A stretch of 64,000 bases of DNA from Populus alba (GCF_005239225.2 NC_133288.1:15940169-16004168); one strand, 5' to 3'; positions 1 through 12,956 are shown, counted from the stretch's first letter. Numbers and translations: made by a program. The notes: a model not told the origin generated them from the sequence alone.

Positions 1-118
1 CAAAATCTAATGATATTAAACATGCTTATTTTTCTGAGATGCCCATGATTTTACTTGTGTATAAAGAGGCATACTTTAATTCTGATAGCTTGAATTCTTG
101 TGTTCCTAGTGTTGCTAA

Positions 119-577
119 AGTTCTTTTGTAGGAATTTAAAGATATCATTCCAGATGAGATACCTAGTGGTTTACCACTAATTAGAGGAATTGAGCATCAA
201 ATAGAGTTTATGCTATAAGCAGCTATACCTAATTGGCCAGCTTAAGGAGCAACCTAGAAGAGACTAAGGAACTACAAAGGCAAGTGGAGCAGTTGATGTC
301 AAAAGGGTTACATTCGAGAGAGCATGAGTCCTTGTGTAGTTCATGTACTTCTAGTGCCAAAGAAGGACAATACTAGGCGAATATGTGTTGATTGCAAAGC
401 CATCAATAATATCATTATAAAGTATAGACATCCTATCCTTAGATTAGATGATATGTTGGATAAATTGCATGGTTCTAATTTGTTTTCTAAAATTGATTTA
501 AGAAGTGGTTGTCATCAAATTAGAATGAAAGAAGGTAATAAATGGAAAACTACTTTTAAAACTAAATATGGTTTAAG
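119..577 (+). pseudogene. Ty3/gypsy reverse transcriptase fragment (chromovirus-like)
   Basis: The translation shows the N-terminal half of a retrotransposon reverse transcriptase: a segment like IPSGLPLIRGIEHQIEF, then SPCVVHVLLVPKKD, VDCKAINNI, KYRHPILRLDDMLD and FSKIDLRSGCHQIRM (the palm A-motif region). The stretch before position 324 holds in-frame stops, and homology stops abruptly after KTKYGL at about 575, before the catalytic YxDD motif. It is therefore a dead, truncated copy. The order of motifs is that of chromovirus-type Ty3/gypsy pol. The lineage within chromoviruses is inferred. It has no functional partner nearby; the larger pol remnant at 2.2-4.6 kb is on the other strand. Confidence 0.88.
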
Positions 578-1640
578 AAGTGGTTCCATCCAAGAGCCTC
601 ATTCCATTAGGGTAGAGGACTCTTTATTTCAATCTTTCTTGAGGTTGTTTCTTGTTAGAAAAGAATAAGAGTATTTGTTGCTTATAACTCTAATATGGAA
701 GTTATTCCTCCTAAAAATAGAATAGTCCTTATGCCTACTAGGTTTTCCATCTAAGTGCCTCATTCCATTAGGGTAGAGGACTTTTTCTCCATGTTTAATT
801 TAGATCACGCTCCTCTTTGCTTTCCCAACCTTCACGAGGAGGAAAAAAGCATGATGAACTCTATTCTTCAAGGGAGGTCAACCTTTAGGCCTAGAGGACT
901 AAAGGTGATAGACACCTTTGATAGGCTACTCATATTTCTTTATGATGTCAATGCACTAATAGGCCCTAGTTATTAGCGTCACTTAGCTATAACTACGAAA
1001 ATGGCCTTCTAGGTATGAAAAATCATCACACAATCCCTATTTTCTAACTTACTAATTACTATTAGTTAATAATAGTTTGAATTTATTTTATTGTTTGTTA
1101 TTGCTTAGACTTTTATGATAAGTGCCCATTCGAGAATTTAATGGGCTAAAGAGAGAAGGGCCATTTAAAAAGCTATAGAGCAATATCACACTGATTGGAA
1201 AAAGGTATAAAAACTTGAAACTATTAACTCTATCTATGCCCAACTGTGAGGGGAGATAAAAGGACATGCTTACATCTTGAACGTAACTGAGGAAAAGCTT
1301 AGGGGGGCATATAGTTGGATAGACTCATGAAAAAAAATGGTAGCTAAGTTTAGGGATTCTAAGAAGGCCTTAAGGAAGGAGTTGAGGTTGCTAAGAAAGA
1401 GGCTTAGAATTCTCGTCTAAGAATGGAAACATCAAGGACTTCATCCCAAGAATTTTACACTAAGTATAGAGTTTGTCTCCTTAACAAGGACCATAGGGGA
1501 TAAACTCTTTTGATCCATTTTCAACTTTTATTTCTTTAACCTCTTTAGAGGAATGTAATTGGACTTCAGTAACTCCTTTTCTAATATTCAAGTGCTTAAT
1601 TTTGAGAACATCTTTCTTGTTAGGGATATTGTAGCTAAGT
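578..1640 (+). other. Decayed repeat-derived DNA with a broken helical ORF
   Basis: No intact gene is seen. A 38-bp segment (around 582-620) recurs at 745-782 with a few changes, so the short frames at 324-668 and 755-976 share the residues PHSIRVED. From about 1120 to 1440 the plus strand reads as a charged, probably helical protein broken by stops (WAKERRAI, AIEQYHTDWKKV, KALRKELRLLRKRL). Such segments occur in plant retroelement-derived DNA, but no domain could be named. Confidence 0.5.
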
Positions 1641-1644
1641 ATCA

Positions 1645-1995
1645 TAAGGTCATTGCCCTTAGGAAGACCTCATATTAATCCTTGGAGATTATGAGGCTAT
1701 TGTCTTTTGGGGAGACCTCATATCAAATACCTTGAAGATCATGGGTCTATTACCCTTAAAGAGACCTCATACCAATCCCTTGAAGATCGTGGGTCTATTA
1801 CCCTTAAAGAGAACTTATATCAATCCCTTGGAGATCATGAGGCTATTTCTTTTAAGGATACCTTGCACAAATCCCTTTAGGGCTATTTCCTTTAGAAAGA
1901 CCTCATATCAATCCCTTAAAAATCATAGGGTTGTTACCCTTAAGGAGATCTCATATCAATCCCTTAGAGATCGTAGGGCTATTGCCCATAAGCGT
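1645..1995 (+). repeat. Tandem array, ~54-bp unit, about seven copies
   Basis: Successive diverged units share the core 'ctcatatcaatcccttgaag' followed by 'atcatgggtctattaccctt'. The array keeps one plus-strand frame partly open (1732-2043), giving a repetitive Leu/Pro-rich translation that is a by-product of the array. Arrays like this are common in untranslated parts of large plant gypsy elements. Confidence 0.85.
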
Positions 1996-2199
1996 TACCA
2001 AAAGAGTATAAAAACATTATTATTTATAAGAAAACATTTATAGATTATAAATTTACATTCCTATTTACTATGATACAATTTTAGATGTCAAGGAGATTCT
2101 TTCCTCTCATATCTTATAAATGATAAGTAGTTTGACTGTACTTTCTCTATTGCTTATGACCTTTAATTGTTTTAGGACCAAATCTTCAAACTTGAATCT

Positions 2200-4600
2200 T
2201 TTATTTTTTTTACCCTATCATTGTGATACTGATTAGTTCTGAGCCAATAGGCTTCATTTATAATAGAAGTAGTCAAGCGAGATTCTTCCAAGAGATCTAG
2301 ATTGGCTCTAAGGTTTTCTTAATTCCCTTCTAAGGTATATTGACTCACCTTATGGCTTGGACATCTTGCTCCGGCTAGGATTATGGCTTCAACCCTATAG
2401 GTGAGTAGGAAAGGGATATCAATAGTGGATGTGTTCTAAGTTGTTCTTTAAGCCCAGAAGATTTCATTTAATAATTCTAATCATTCTTACTTGGCTTCTT
2501 TTATCTTTTTCTTGAGTGCATTAAGTAAACACTTTATTAGTCAATTCAGCTTGACCATTGGTTTAAGGATGTGACACTAAAGAGAACCTATGATTGATAT
2601 GAAACCTTTAACAATGTTCTCTTATCTTGTAGTTGTCAATTTCTGTCCCATTATCAGTTATCAAAACTCTAGGTAGTCCAAATTAGCTTATGATATTCTT
2701 TTAGAAGAATGAAAGTACTTTGTTGGTCGTAATCTCTATTAAGGCTCATTTGGTGAAATAATCGACAGCCATTAGGATGAACAATATTTTGCTAATAGCC
2801 TTAAGGAATGGATAGGGGATGTCCATCCCTTATTGAGAAAAAGACTAAAGGGAGGTTATAATGATTATTTGTATAGATGGTGGATGAGAGACTAAGACAA
2901 ATCTCTAACATTAGTTAAATTTCTTCACTAAGTCTATGTCATCATGTAATATGGTTGGCTACTAGAAACCAACCTATGTAGTTTGAGCAATGATAGCTCT
3001 ATTACCTGTGTATAGACCACATATACCCTTATGTATTTCTCTCAAAACATAAGTGTTTTTTTTTTTTCTAAAGATAAGCGCTTCAATAATGGATTTGAGG
3101 TAGCTCTTCATTATATAACTTTATTAATGATGCAATACCTCACAGCTCACCTAGTTAGATGAATGACTTCATTTCTATTTTAGGGTAATCCCTTAGCATG
3201 CAAGGAATGCATGATTGAAGTTCTACAATCTTCTTTTATGCTTGATGCAAACGATGACAAACTCTTCTTCACCCACACTCAATTTCTCTAAAAACATTAA
3301 CCCAGATATCTGTAAAGATACCTGTAGGATTGGAACTTGCTAACTTAGACAAGAGATCTGCCTGGTGATTATCTTTCCTTGGAATACGAGTGATTGAAAT
3401 GCTTTTCCTTCTACTTTATTAGAGAAATAAGATTGGACCTTTTGAAGATATTGTTACATGTTTGGTTCTCTAAACCTCAATATATTCCTTAGCATTAACC
3501 CAACCATTAACTAGAAGTCACTATGGAATTTGAAGTGGGTATAGCATTCAAGGCCTTACAAGGTGTAATCCTGTTAGGAGAGGTTCATACTTTGATACAT
3601 TATTCATGGCTAGGAACTTGAAACAGACTCTATATTCAAATACTTAATCTTCAAGACTAACAAATACTACCCCGGCTCCAGTTCCATTAACATTGGAAGA
3701 GCCATCAATATACAATTCTCAAATGAGAATCATCAAAAGATGTTCTACTAGATTTTTTAGTTTAATAGAGGAAGTTATGATTGACAGCAAGTGTTTAAAT
3801 GTATTCATGCAACCTTTAAAAGAGCATTCAATAATGAAATATGTTAAAGTTTGACCCTTTATAGCTAGCTTGAGTCTGTATTAAAGTCCAAACTCTCCCA
3901 ATTCAATAGCCCATCTCACTAGGCATCTAGACATCGTCTATCTCATAAAGGATTTTATCATAGAGGTTGGTCTAATCAAAACTTGGACTTGGTGAGCATG
4001 GAAGTATGGTTTGCTTCCTAAAGGTGCTCACTAGAGTGAGGGCCATTTTCTTCACTTTCAAATATCTTGTTTCAACATTATGGAGAGTTTAACTCAAATA
4101 ATAAATTAGAAGATGTATTCCCCTATCATTTCTTATCAAAATGACATTTACTGCTGAGTTCGATACGCCCAGATTAAGGAAAAGGTTTTAATTTTTCCTT
4201 GGTTGAGACAATATATTGGGAGATAAAATATGAGTTTTTAACTCCTCAAAAGCCTTTTAGCAATTTGGAGTCCATTCAAAAATTGGTTATATTTCTCAAA
4301 GTTTTTGAAAGAAAGGTAGGGTACACTCTCCTAAATAAGTTATAAATTGATTGAGGAAGGCCAATGGTACATTCTCTATATGAGGTAGTAAACCTCCTTT
4401 ACTGACTGATAAGGAGCAATGTCATGAATGGTTTGGATCTTTTCTAGGTTATGCTCGATTCCTTTATTGCTTACTAAGAAACCCAAAAGCTTTCAACCTT
4501 TAATGACAAAGACAAACTTGGAAGGGTTAAGTTTAAAATGATGATGATTAAGTACAAAGAATAGTTCTTTCAGGTCTAAGAGAAATTTTTCAAAAGTCAT
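2200..4600 (-). mobile_element. Degenerate Ty3/gypsy pol, Tat/Ogre-like (RT, RNase H, integrase)
   Basis: Read on the minus strand, the region runs in pol order. At about 4560-4430 is the end of reverse transcriptase (KLLGFLVSNKGIEHN). At about 3950-3840 is the connection region (RWAIELGEF, then AIKGQTL). At about 3720-3600 is an RNase H start (DGSSNVNGTGAGVVFV). At about 2700-2620 is the integrase core (FGLPRVLITDNGTEI). Many stops and frameshifts are present, so it cannot be translated. The extra RNase H after RWAIELGEF is typical of the Tat/Ogre lineage; that placement is inference. LTR boundaries are not resolvable here. Confidence 0.82.
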
Positions 4601-4604
4601 GCTT

Positions 4605-5130
4605 TTTATCGCGCCTGACATCGCGATGCCCTTTAAAAATTTCTAGAAAAAAGAATAGATATTTCATATCTTATTCTTAAAGGAAAAAAGGTATAGTTTA
4701 AGAAGTAACCACCTAGTATTATGATCACTAAGAACCCTAACCAATCAACAAAAATTCTATAGTACGGAACTGGTTACGTAATTGAGAAGATAAGATACTT
4801 TTACCCCTAAAACATTCTACCTAAGGTAGACTGCATTGCTGGTTTTGTCTTAAATTATTAAGGGTTTGTTTTATTCTATTTTTTATGATCTGCGTATAAT
4901 ATTCCTGACTCTAGTATTAGTGAATACTCAACCACGAATATTTCCAACTCTAGCGTTGGGAAATATTAAGTAAAAAAAGAGTATGGAATTGCGCACTTTG
5001 GCTTCAATGAGTATTGGAGATCAAAATAATCCCCAATTCTAGTATCAATATTCTTACCTTTAACGTTAGTGAATACCAAGAGTATTTCTAATTTTGGCAT
5101 TAGTTAATACAAAGGTTCCTAACTCTAACG
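4605..5130 (+). repeat. Dispersed repeat A, copy 1
   Basis: Begins near 'gacatcgcgatgccc', continues through 'accacctagtattatgatca' and a poly-purine and 'tctacctaaggtagactgca' segment, and ends in several diverged units of the type 'ctgactctagtattagtgaa'. The same order of blocks occurs at 47.1-47.7 kb, partially at 6.8-7.0 kb, and inverted at 29.6-29.8 kb. It is most likely the leader or LTR-adjacent part of a gypsy-type family, by association with pol at 2.2-4.6 kb. Confidence 0.75.
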
Positions 5131-5690
5131 CAGTAAATAAAAAGTAAAGTTGAATTGAAAGCAAAACATATTTTTTTATTATTTTTGAAGAGAAAAAAAA
5201 GACATACATTGCATATTAGATTCGTATTTCACAGTATAAATCTACTAATTTGATACTAAGCCAAAGTCATCGAAAAAGTATGAAGGACCCATAAATAAAT
5301 CCAAGAGGGTCCCCAAAATGTTTTCAGAATTTTTTGATATCCTTTAAGGGCTTATTTGGCTAGATATCAAAATAAAAAAGAGTAAAAAAAAAGGAGAAGG
5401 GGCATAAGAATATGTTTTCCCAAACACACTCTTAGCCTAAAAAATTAGGTCAGCTAGCCATAGCAGCAACCATGCCTAAATTATTCATGCATGCTTGCAA
5501 CAGTACCATAGTAATTAAAATTGCAAGAGGGGGGAAAGAAAAGCTTTTCTAGTTTGGTTTTTGGAGAAAAAATTGATGATTGATGGTAGCTAGCTGGCCA
5601 ATGCTACTTTTCTTCACCTTTGTTTTTGTTTTTTGTTTGTTTTGTCTCTAAGTCTTCCTTCTCTCTGCTTTTGGTTGTTTTTTTTTTTTT
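5131..5690. other. Intergenic, AT-rich, ends in a T-run at the gap edge
   Basis: No coding signal or structured repeat was seen. The sequence ends in a T-run directly against the 500-N gap, which probably explains the assembly break. Confidence 0.5.
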
Positions 5691-6190
5691 NNNNNNNNNN
5701 NNNNNNNNNNNNNNNNNNNNNNNNNNNNNNNNNNNNNNNNNNNNNNNNNNNNNNNNNNNNNNNNNNNNNNNNNNNNNNNNNNNNNNNNNNNNNNNNNNNN
5801 NNNNNNNNNNNNNNNNNNNNNNNNNNNNNNNNNNNNNNNNNNNNNNNNNNNNNNNNNNNNNNNNNNNNNNNNNNNNNNNNNNNNNNNNNNNNNNNNNNNN
5901 NNNNNNNNNNNNNNNNNNNNNNNNNNNNNNNNNNNNNNNNNNNNNNNNNNNNNNNNNNNNNNNNNNNNNNNNNNNNNNNNNNNNNNNNNNNNNNNNNNNN
6001 NNNNNNNNNNNNNNNNNNNNNNNNNNNNNNNNNNNNNNNNNNNNNNNNNNNNNNNNNNNNNNNNNNNNNNNNNNNNNNNNNNNNNNNNNNNNNNNNNNNN
6101 NNNNNNNNNNNNNNNNNNNNNNNNNNNNNNNNNNNNNNNNNNNNNNNNNNNNNNNNNNNNNNNNNNNNNNNNNNNNNNNNNNNNNNNNNN
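5691..6190. other. Assembly gap (500 N)
   Basis: Exactly 500 N, a placeholder length. Open frames reported across it have no meaning. Confidence 0.99.
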
Positions 6191-8425
6191 GATACATCCT
6201 AGACAAAAAGTTCCAGGCATTTAGGTACATATAGGTAGCGATTTCCGTATTTAAATTGGTCTAAAAAAAAGTCTTTGTTTTGCTCATGTGATCATCTCAT
6301 AAGGGTTGATGTAGGCCTAGGTAGGTACGAATAGGCATAGGTCAGGATCGTGGTCACGTCAACATATTAAACATACCCAAATATATATTAAAAAAAAAAA
6401 AAGATAAACTGGTTTTAGGAGTTTTTACACAGGCTAAAAAAGTCTTTGAGGTACCCCTACTTCCCCCACCTATCCTGAAAATTTAGAAAGTATGTGTTCT
6501 CACAAAGGTTATGCATTGAGATGAATAATATAAACAAAAATGTATGTTAAAGCAGTGAAGGCATGAAAATAAATAAGCAGTTGAGTATCAACAATATAAA
6601 TTAAAGGGAGACATATACTATAACTTGAAAGCTTAGTCCAGAATTTTCCCAATTGAGTCCTCATTATGTTGCACAGGTTAGGGTTTTAGCGCTTAGTAGA
6701 CTTTTTCATGTGGTAACGATGTTTTTTAGTCAGGGAAAAAATATGTTGAAAAAACAAGGTTTTCTAGTTTTGTTATTCGAGGAGAAATGGTCTTGTTTAC
6801 AGAGTGTCAACCTAGTATAATAGTCACTAGAAAACACTGAATTGGTTTTTTAGAGGGTTTAAGGTAAAGGACTAGCTTTACTAAAAATAAAAGATACAAA
6901 AAAATCTCCCTAAAACATCCTACCCGTTAGGTCTAAGTTGTATTGTTGGTTGTCTTTCATTTACTAAGAAGTTCAATTGGTGCTTAATTGGTGATTTATT
7001 TACAAGGTGAAAACATGTAAAATTATGAAGACGAAAAAAAAAAAAAAACTTTATGTTTAGCATTGAGTGAAGGCAAACTAAAGCCATGTCTAACGGTATG
7101 AATTAGTGTTTTTAGTTATTTTCAATTGCTACCTTTAAATAATACTAATAGAATTGATAATTTTTTTTGGTTAACTCGTAATCATATAACATGTGATTAT
7201 TATCGATCATCGCGATGTCCATGCTAAAGGTTGAACCAATTGATTTACTTTTGATCATCACCTATTACTTTTTGTCAATCAAGGTTTATGTCGGTAAGGT
7301 GTATTGAACATTTGATTCACAAATTTGTTATTTATGAGTTAGTTGATTTACGTCATGTCGGTCGAGTTATATTGTTAAACCTACAATAACCTATAAAAAA
7401 CTAAAATGGGATTAATTGGATTTTTAGAAGAATATATTTTTATTTTGGATTTTTTTGGAAGAGGGGTGTGTGGACCCGTATGGGTGGTGAAAAAATTAGG
7501 TGGTTGAACCACGAGCGATGATGGGAAAATTTATGTGTTAGACACAAGTTGTTATTTTTATTATTTAGGGTATTTTACAAAATAAAAAAATGCAATACAA
7601 AAAACTTGTAAAAGCACTTTCAGGAAAGTAAAAATATCCGCTCTCGCGTGTGGTGTAGGCCACACACAGCCACTATTGGAGGTGAGGGGCTAAAATTTCT
7701 TCCATTTATAATTCAAGAAAACAAGGGAAAAATCTGGTAGATCTCATTGATGGCCGGGGAAAATAATCAACTGTGGGCTTGAAGTCTTAGGGTTTGGCCA
7801 AAGATGTCATGAGCTTTTTCAATGAGCACCAGTTACTTGCTACACGGGTAAACAGTGTAATATAGGATCAAATGACATATGTTTTTTAAGGGATGAGAAG
7901 GATTTGATTTTTAATTTTTTTAAAAGAAATGTTGATAAATTCAATTCAAGGGGGATTCAGATGTAATTACTAATTAATTTATCAGTTGACATATTGTTTT
8001 TTGTATTTTTAAGTTGTTATTTTTTAAAATCCAATAAATTACTACGGGAAGGTGAAGAAAAACTAAAAAAGAAATGAATTTTATCTTACCCTTCTGAACA
8101 TTCAAATTAACATTAATTTCTCTCTGTTTTTTTCAAAACTCTGGCACCAGCTTTTATAGCTAGCGGCGCACAGAGACACAACATTTATGTATAAGTAGAG
8201 ACACAACATGAAACAATAAGCATTTTAAATAAAAATTTTCACACTTTGCGTCCAACTATTGCCATTGGAAAATAAAATTCTGTATTATTAAATTTTTGTT
8301 TTATTATATATAATAATAAATACATATCTAGGGGTAAAATGAAAACTCAAATCAATATTAGAAAAAGTTTGTTTCTACTGCTAAAAATTAATTTTGAATT
8401 ACCGAAAAAAATTAACTTCAAATAT
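6191..8425. other. Intergenic with a partial repeat A copy at 6780-6985
   Basis: At 6780-6985 the blocks 'cctagtataatagtcactag', 'aactgaattggttttttaga'-like and 'ctaaaacatcctaccc' match repeat A in the plus orientation, but the upstream part and the 'ctgactct' units are missing. The rest is AT-rich, with no coding evidence. Confidence 0.6.
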
Positions 8426-8429
8426 CAAA

Positions 8430-8745
8430 ACATATTTTTTGATCATTATCAACCTAGTAGACCAAATTTTAACTTAAAATGATGGTTTTGATCCAAAATG
8501 ACCTGAAACTCATTTTTTTTACCCTAATTACACGGATTGACCTGTATTGATCAGTGGAATCGGTCTTGAACCGAAATGATCTAGAATTTGATTTTTTACC
8601 CTAGTCAACATGGTTTGATCCATCTTAATCCGATTTTGAGTTGAAAATGCCCTGATTTAATCTAAAATAGCTTGAAACTCATTTTTTACCTAGTCAACAT
8701 GGGTGGAGGACCTATATTAGATTAAGTGGACCTAATTTTGATGGA
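8430..8745. repeat. Tandem repeat, ~100-bp unit, about three copies
   Basis: Three diverged units share 'tgacctgaaactcatttttt', 'accctagtcaacatg' and 'ttgatcc' segments. No protein is encoded. Confidence 0.65.
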
Positions 8746-10236
8746 AACATGGAGGTTGCACGAGAAATAGGAAAATATTTTTAATTTCAAACCTTTTTTT
8801 AAAGTTTTTTGGATTTCTCTTTTTTTTTTTTAATAAAAAATTAAAAACAGGTGATGTAATAAATATTATATATAGGCAAAAAAAAAAATTGGAAGAAACT
8901 AGAATTGGATTATTACAACTTCTTATACAAAAGCCTCCCATGAACAATCTTCAAGTTACCTAGGAAAAACTCCATCCATGTCTGCATTAAGATTTTCACA
9001 TCTTTAAAACAATGACTATGAAAATCTCCATGCAATGTTTATGCACCTTTAGTGAAAATGCTCTTTAAGTATACAGTATTTTGAAATTGCCCCCGTGAAA
9101 TTAAAAGCTTGGGAGCTGACGATGCCATAGAATTTTGTTTTAAAAAATATAGTTATTTTAATCTAACCCAAATTGCTCGACAATGGCTAGTCTTTGCATG
9201 GCCAAAAATTACATGTCCCATGAAAAACAATTCACACTCCCAATGCATTTCTAAGTATTAAGTCAACCTTTTTATTTTAATACTGATCAAATGACCAACC
9301 CTCTCTCTCCCCCTTCTCTCTCCTTTTCTTTACTCCATTACCAAGCCATATCATGCACACACCTATGTGCATTTTATTTAATTTCCAGGAGTCCTACATA
9401 TAAACTTTTTGAGGTAAACATATTTTTTTTAAGCACATGATATTTTTATGAAGATCAAACACCACTTTTCTACACAAATGTTATTTTTTGACACTGTCAC
9501 TAATACCAACATTTCTATCAATAACATATCCATAACAACTCAACCAATGAAAACTTTCAAAAAAAAAAATTACCACTAACGGATTACCATTAGCAACGCA
9601 ATAACAAGCATGACACAACATATAATAACTTAGTTTTTTAGAAAAAATATTTTCATATTCTATACAATAATTCCAATTAACTATCACTACAAAAAAATGT
9701 TAAGTCTGGATCATACAAGTTCTATGTTCTAAGTCTTCAATTTCATACATAAGCTACACATATAAACTCTCTTCACATACTACACTCCTCTGATATTTTT
9801 TCAACTTGAGTATCATAAGATTTTTTTTTTCCCAACATAGAACTTGTTTTGCAGAAAAGTCCATGGATAGCAACATGAGGTTTGTTACAAGTTAAAAATT
9901 ATCAAAAGCTATTACATTCCATTTGTATAGTAAAAGTGAAAAATCTTTAATAATATTGAATAGATTAAATAAAATAGAAAAAATATTCCATTTAAATACA
10001 AAAACTGGAATAAGAAAAATAAATATAGAAAAAAGATAAACTAAAAAGAAAAAATTAAAATAATTAAGTAAAATAATTTTTTTTCCCACAAGATTTCTAC
10101 ATGAAAAAAGAAAACAGTTTTATCCATCCACATTGTATTACTTATAAAGATGGTTGTGAATATCTTAAAATTCTCATATTAATGTTTTCATTTTAATAAT
10201 TTAAATATGCATCACCCTGTTTTAAACTTACACGTG

Positions 10237-10239
<3 letters not shown>
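8746..10239. other. Intergenic; one CACTA-like terminus at 9685-9699
   Basis: AT-rich DNA without a supportable gene. 'cactacaaaaaaatg' at about 9685 has the form of a plant CACTA (En/Spm) transposon end, but no matching opposite end was found nearby, so this may be chance. Confidence 0.3.

Positions 10240-10295
<56 letters not shown>
10240..10295. repeat. (AT)n microsatellite
   Basis: About 28 uninterrupted AT dinucleotides. Likely highly polymorphic. Confidence 0.98.
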
Positions 10296-10296
<1 letters not shown>

Positions 10297-10544
10297 CGAA
10301 AATGATAATGGTAAATATAACTATTTATGTATGATATCATTCAAAAAACAATGGTATAGATGTGATTATTTGAAAACATTTGAGCATTTTTTTCGTTCTG
10401 CCTATCATCACTCAATTTAATATAAGCGGACGAACATATTTTTTTTTGAAAATATTACTTCAATTAACAGCTTCGTGGAAGAACAAAAAATCTGAGTGAA
10501 TCTAAATTTGTCTGGAGCCCGGAAGTTTAGGAACTAGATAGTAT

Positions 10545-10660
10545 GACCTAAAGCCCAACCAATCTGGGTGTAGCCCACCTAAGAATGGCCTAACGCCCAA
10601 AACCTAAGAATGGCCTAAAGCCCATAGAATCTGGGTGTAGCCCACCTAAGAATGGTGTGG
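10545..10660. repeat. Short tandem duplication, ~69-bp period
   Basis: 'aatctgggtgtagcccacct' followed by 'aagaatggcctaa' occurs at about 10560 and again at about 10628, with a third partial 'ctaagaatggcctaa' between them. The surrounding 10.5-10.85 kb is less AT-rich than its flanks, but neither strand gives a recognisable protein. Confidence 0.8.
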
Positions 10661-11499
10661 GCTTCCATGAAAAGGCAGGCATCGTTTCAGAATAGCGGGT
10701 CTTCATTGATGATATTGTGAGTCCCTTACAGGGGAAAAAGAGTTTATTTTCAGTGAAATTGGGGCCTGATGGTGCCTCTCTTTTGCCTTGTATAGGCAAC
10801 AAGACGGTATCAGAAGAAAACCAAACCAGGTTACTGTCTGGCGCTACACTATGAATTAAATCAAATAATTTTTATAAAAACAAAATCAAAGAACAAGGAA
10901 ACTTAAATAATAAAAAAAATACAAGTGCGAGGGTTCATTATGCTTATATCAAAATATCAATAAAATTTTAAAATAAATTTTTTTTATAAAAAATATTGAT
11001 ACTATGATATATTAAAATAATCTAAATTAATTGTATTAACTTGCTAATCCTGCAATGCTGGTTTTGAGATTAAAATAATTTTATAAAAAACAATCCAAAA
11101 TAAATTATTAGTATCAATTTAAAATTAATTAAATATTAAAAGGTAAAATAAAAAAAATCAAGAAAAACCTAAGAAATTAAACTAAAAATAAAGAGAAAAA
11201 AAATCTTGCCCAGCGCCAGGCACAAAATCATTATCTATAATCTGAATAAGATATATATTTTTTTAATTCATGTTTTAGTTTCTCTAACAACAATTAATGT
11301 ATAAATTATGAGTACTGTCCTTGAACTCGCGTTAATGATGCTTAAAACATACCACTTGTATACACAAAAAGGGATGGAAAATAATCTAGTCTTTCTCTAT
11401 TTAATTTAAAAAACATTTGTTATCACTCGTTTATTTCGTTATCTCTTCATTAATTTTTTTTTAATTTTATTTTGAGGGTTATTTAATCTGAATAATGAA

Positions 11500-11745
11500 T
11501 TTTGGGCCTTGTTTATGAAACTTGTGTTTAGGAATGTGGTTGCGATTTTTTTTCATAGTGTTTTTTATGCTGAAATGTATCGAAATAATATATATTTTTA
11601 ATTTTTAAAAAATTATTTTGACATCAACATATCAAAATCAATTCAAAATATATATAAAAATTAATTTTTAATAAAAAAAATAATTTTTATATAAAATGAT
11701 TTACACCCCATTCCAGAATGAAGATGAAGTTATGCTATGTGTGAT
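11500..11745. repeat. AT-rich MITE-like repeat
   Basis: Contains 'tgacatcaacatatcaaaat' and flanking runs of 'tttttaaaaattattttt'. The same sequence type recurs in the window at about 12957-13172, 17040-17225, 32410-32640, 32640-32760, 34670-34860, 44095-44235 and 60565-60680, in both orientations. The family is very diverged, and no transposase is present. Confidence 0.6.
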
Positions 11746-12956
11746 AAATTAATTACGTGTTTTTATATTGTAGTGGATTGGACAGACATTTCATGTCATA
11801 TCATAGCAAAAATAGGAATGAAAAAAAAAAAAAAAAGAGGAATGAATATGTTAAAAACCTAAAAGTTGATGGCTTGATTCGAACCTTCAGAGGAAGGTCA
11901 GCAAATTTTAAATCCAATGCATTAGCAACTCAAACACACAAGCAATTGATTATCAATGTCGCCCAACTTAATTTTAAACAAAAACATTTACTTTTGTAGA
12001 AAACAAGAACTAGTTGACATGTCTCAATCTGACTACAAAACTGGGAGAGATAATTTTTGGATATAAAATTAATTTTTGACTCAGAAACACTTAAACAATA
12101 ACATAAAACTTTTTCTAAACCATATAATAACCCTAAAAAAACTCAAGAAAAGGTTGAAAAGATAAAATTCAACATGAATTGAAAAAAGCTTTTCAAGCTC
12201 AAATCTATCATTTAAGGCATGTTTAGAGAAAAAAAAAATCATCATCATCAAATTTTTCTTTTTAAATGGGACATATTAATTGCCAAAAATAATGAATTTT
12301 TTAAATCAAAAAATAGCTAAATAGATGACTTTTTTCTTTCTCGCTATTTTTCAGACAACGTTTTCTCTTCTTTCTCTAACTCGAGCTGAAACGTAAACTT
12401 TTTTCAATAAATTTCAATTGAAATTATTAGGATTAAAATGAATTTTTTTCAAGAATCTTATATTGGCTATATTTTTCTATCCTTAAAGAAATTGACAATT
12501 TGACCACTGAAGGTTGCAAAAATAAAAATAAAATTGAGGACAGGAAAAGCAAAGAAAATTGAGATGTGGAGCTATAGTGAAATATGTAGGAGTTTTAGCA
12601 TGTTTTATAGTTTGAACAAAAAAGGTGATGCGCAGCGGAAGATGAAACAGGACAGAGAGCTAGCAGTATAATCGCATAACCCAAGAATATACGAGAGGTA
12701 ACACATGGTTGGTGAGGTTCTGTATTATGTGAAGCAAGTGGGAATTCCCTAATTACTGATAATAGCAAATTGTCGGAACTTTCTTGCATGACGTCCCCAA
12801 ATTGCTTAAGAATCTTGGTCCGAAAGACAAGGAGTAAGCATGCCACTAGGCTGATCGGTAATAGTCTAATAAATAAATTAATTTTATTTATTTTAAATTA
12901 ATGTTTTGTAGTCTTTTTAAATTATTTTAATATGTTAATATAAAAAATATACTAAG

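Noticed and set aside
1732..2043. 103-residue frame with repeated MGLLPLKR-like blocks as a repeat protein
   Set aside because: The repeats are the direct translation of a 54-bp non-coding tandem array next to decayed pol.
5604..6234. Long open frames in both strands at 5604-6234
   Set aside because: They consist almost entirely of N and exist only because N has no stop codons. The same holds at 42649-43448 and 56321-57086.
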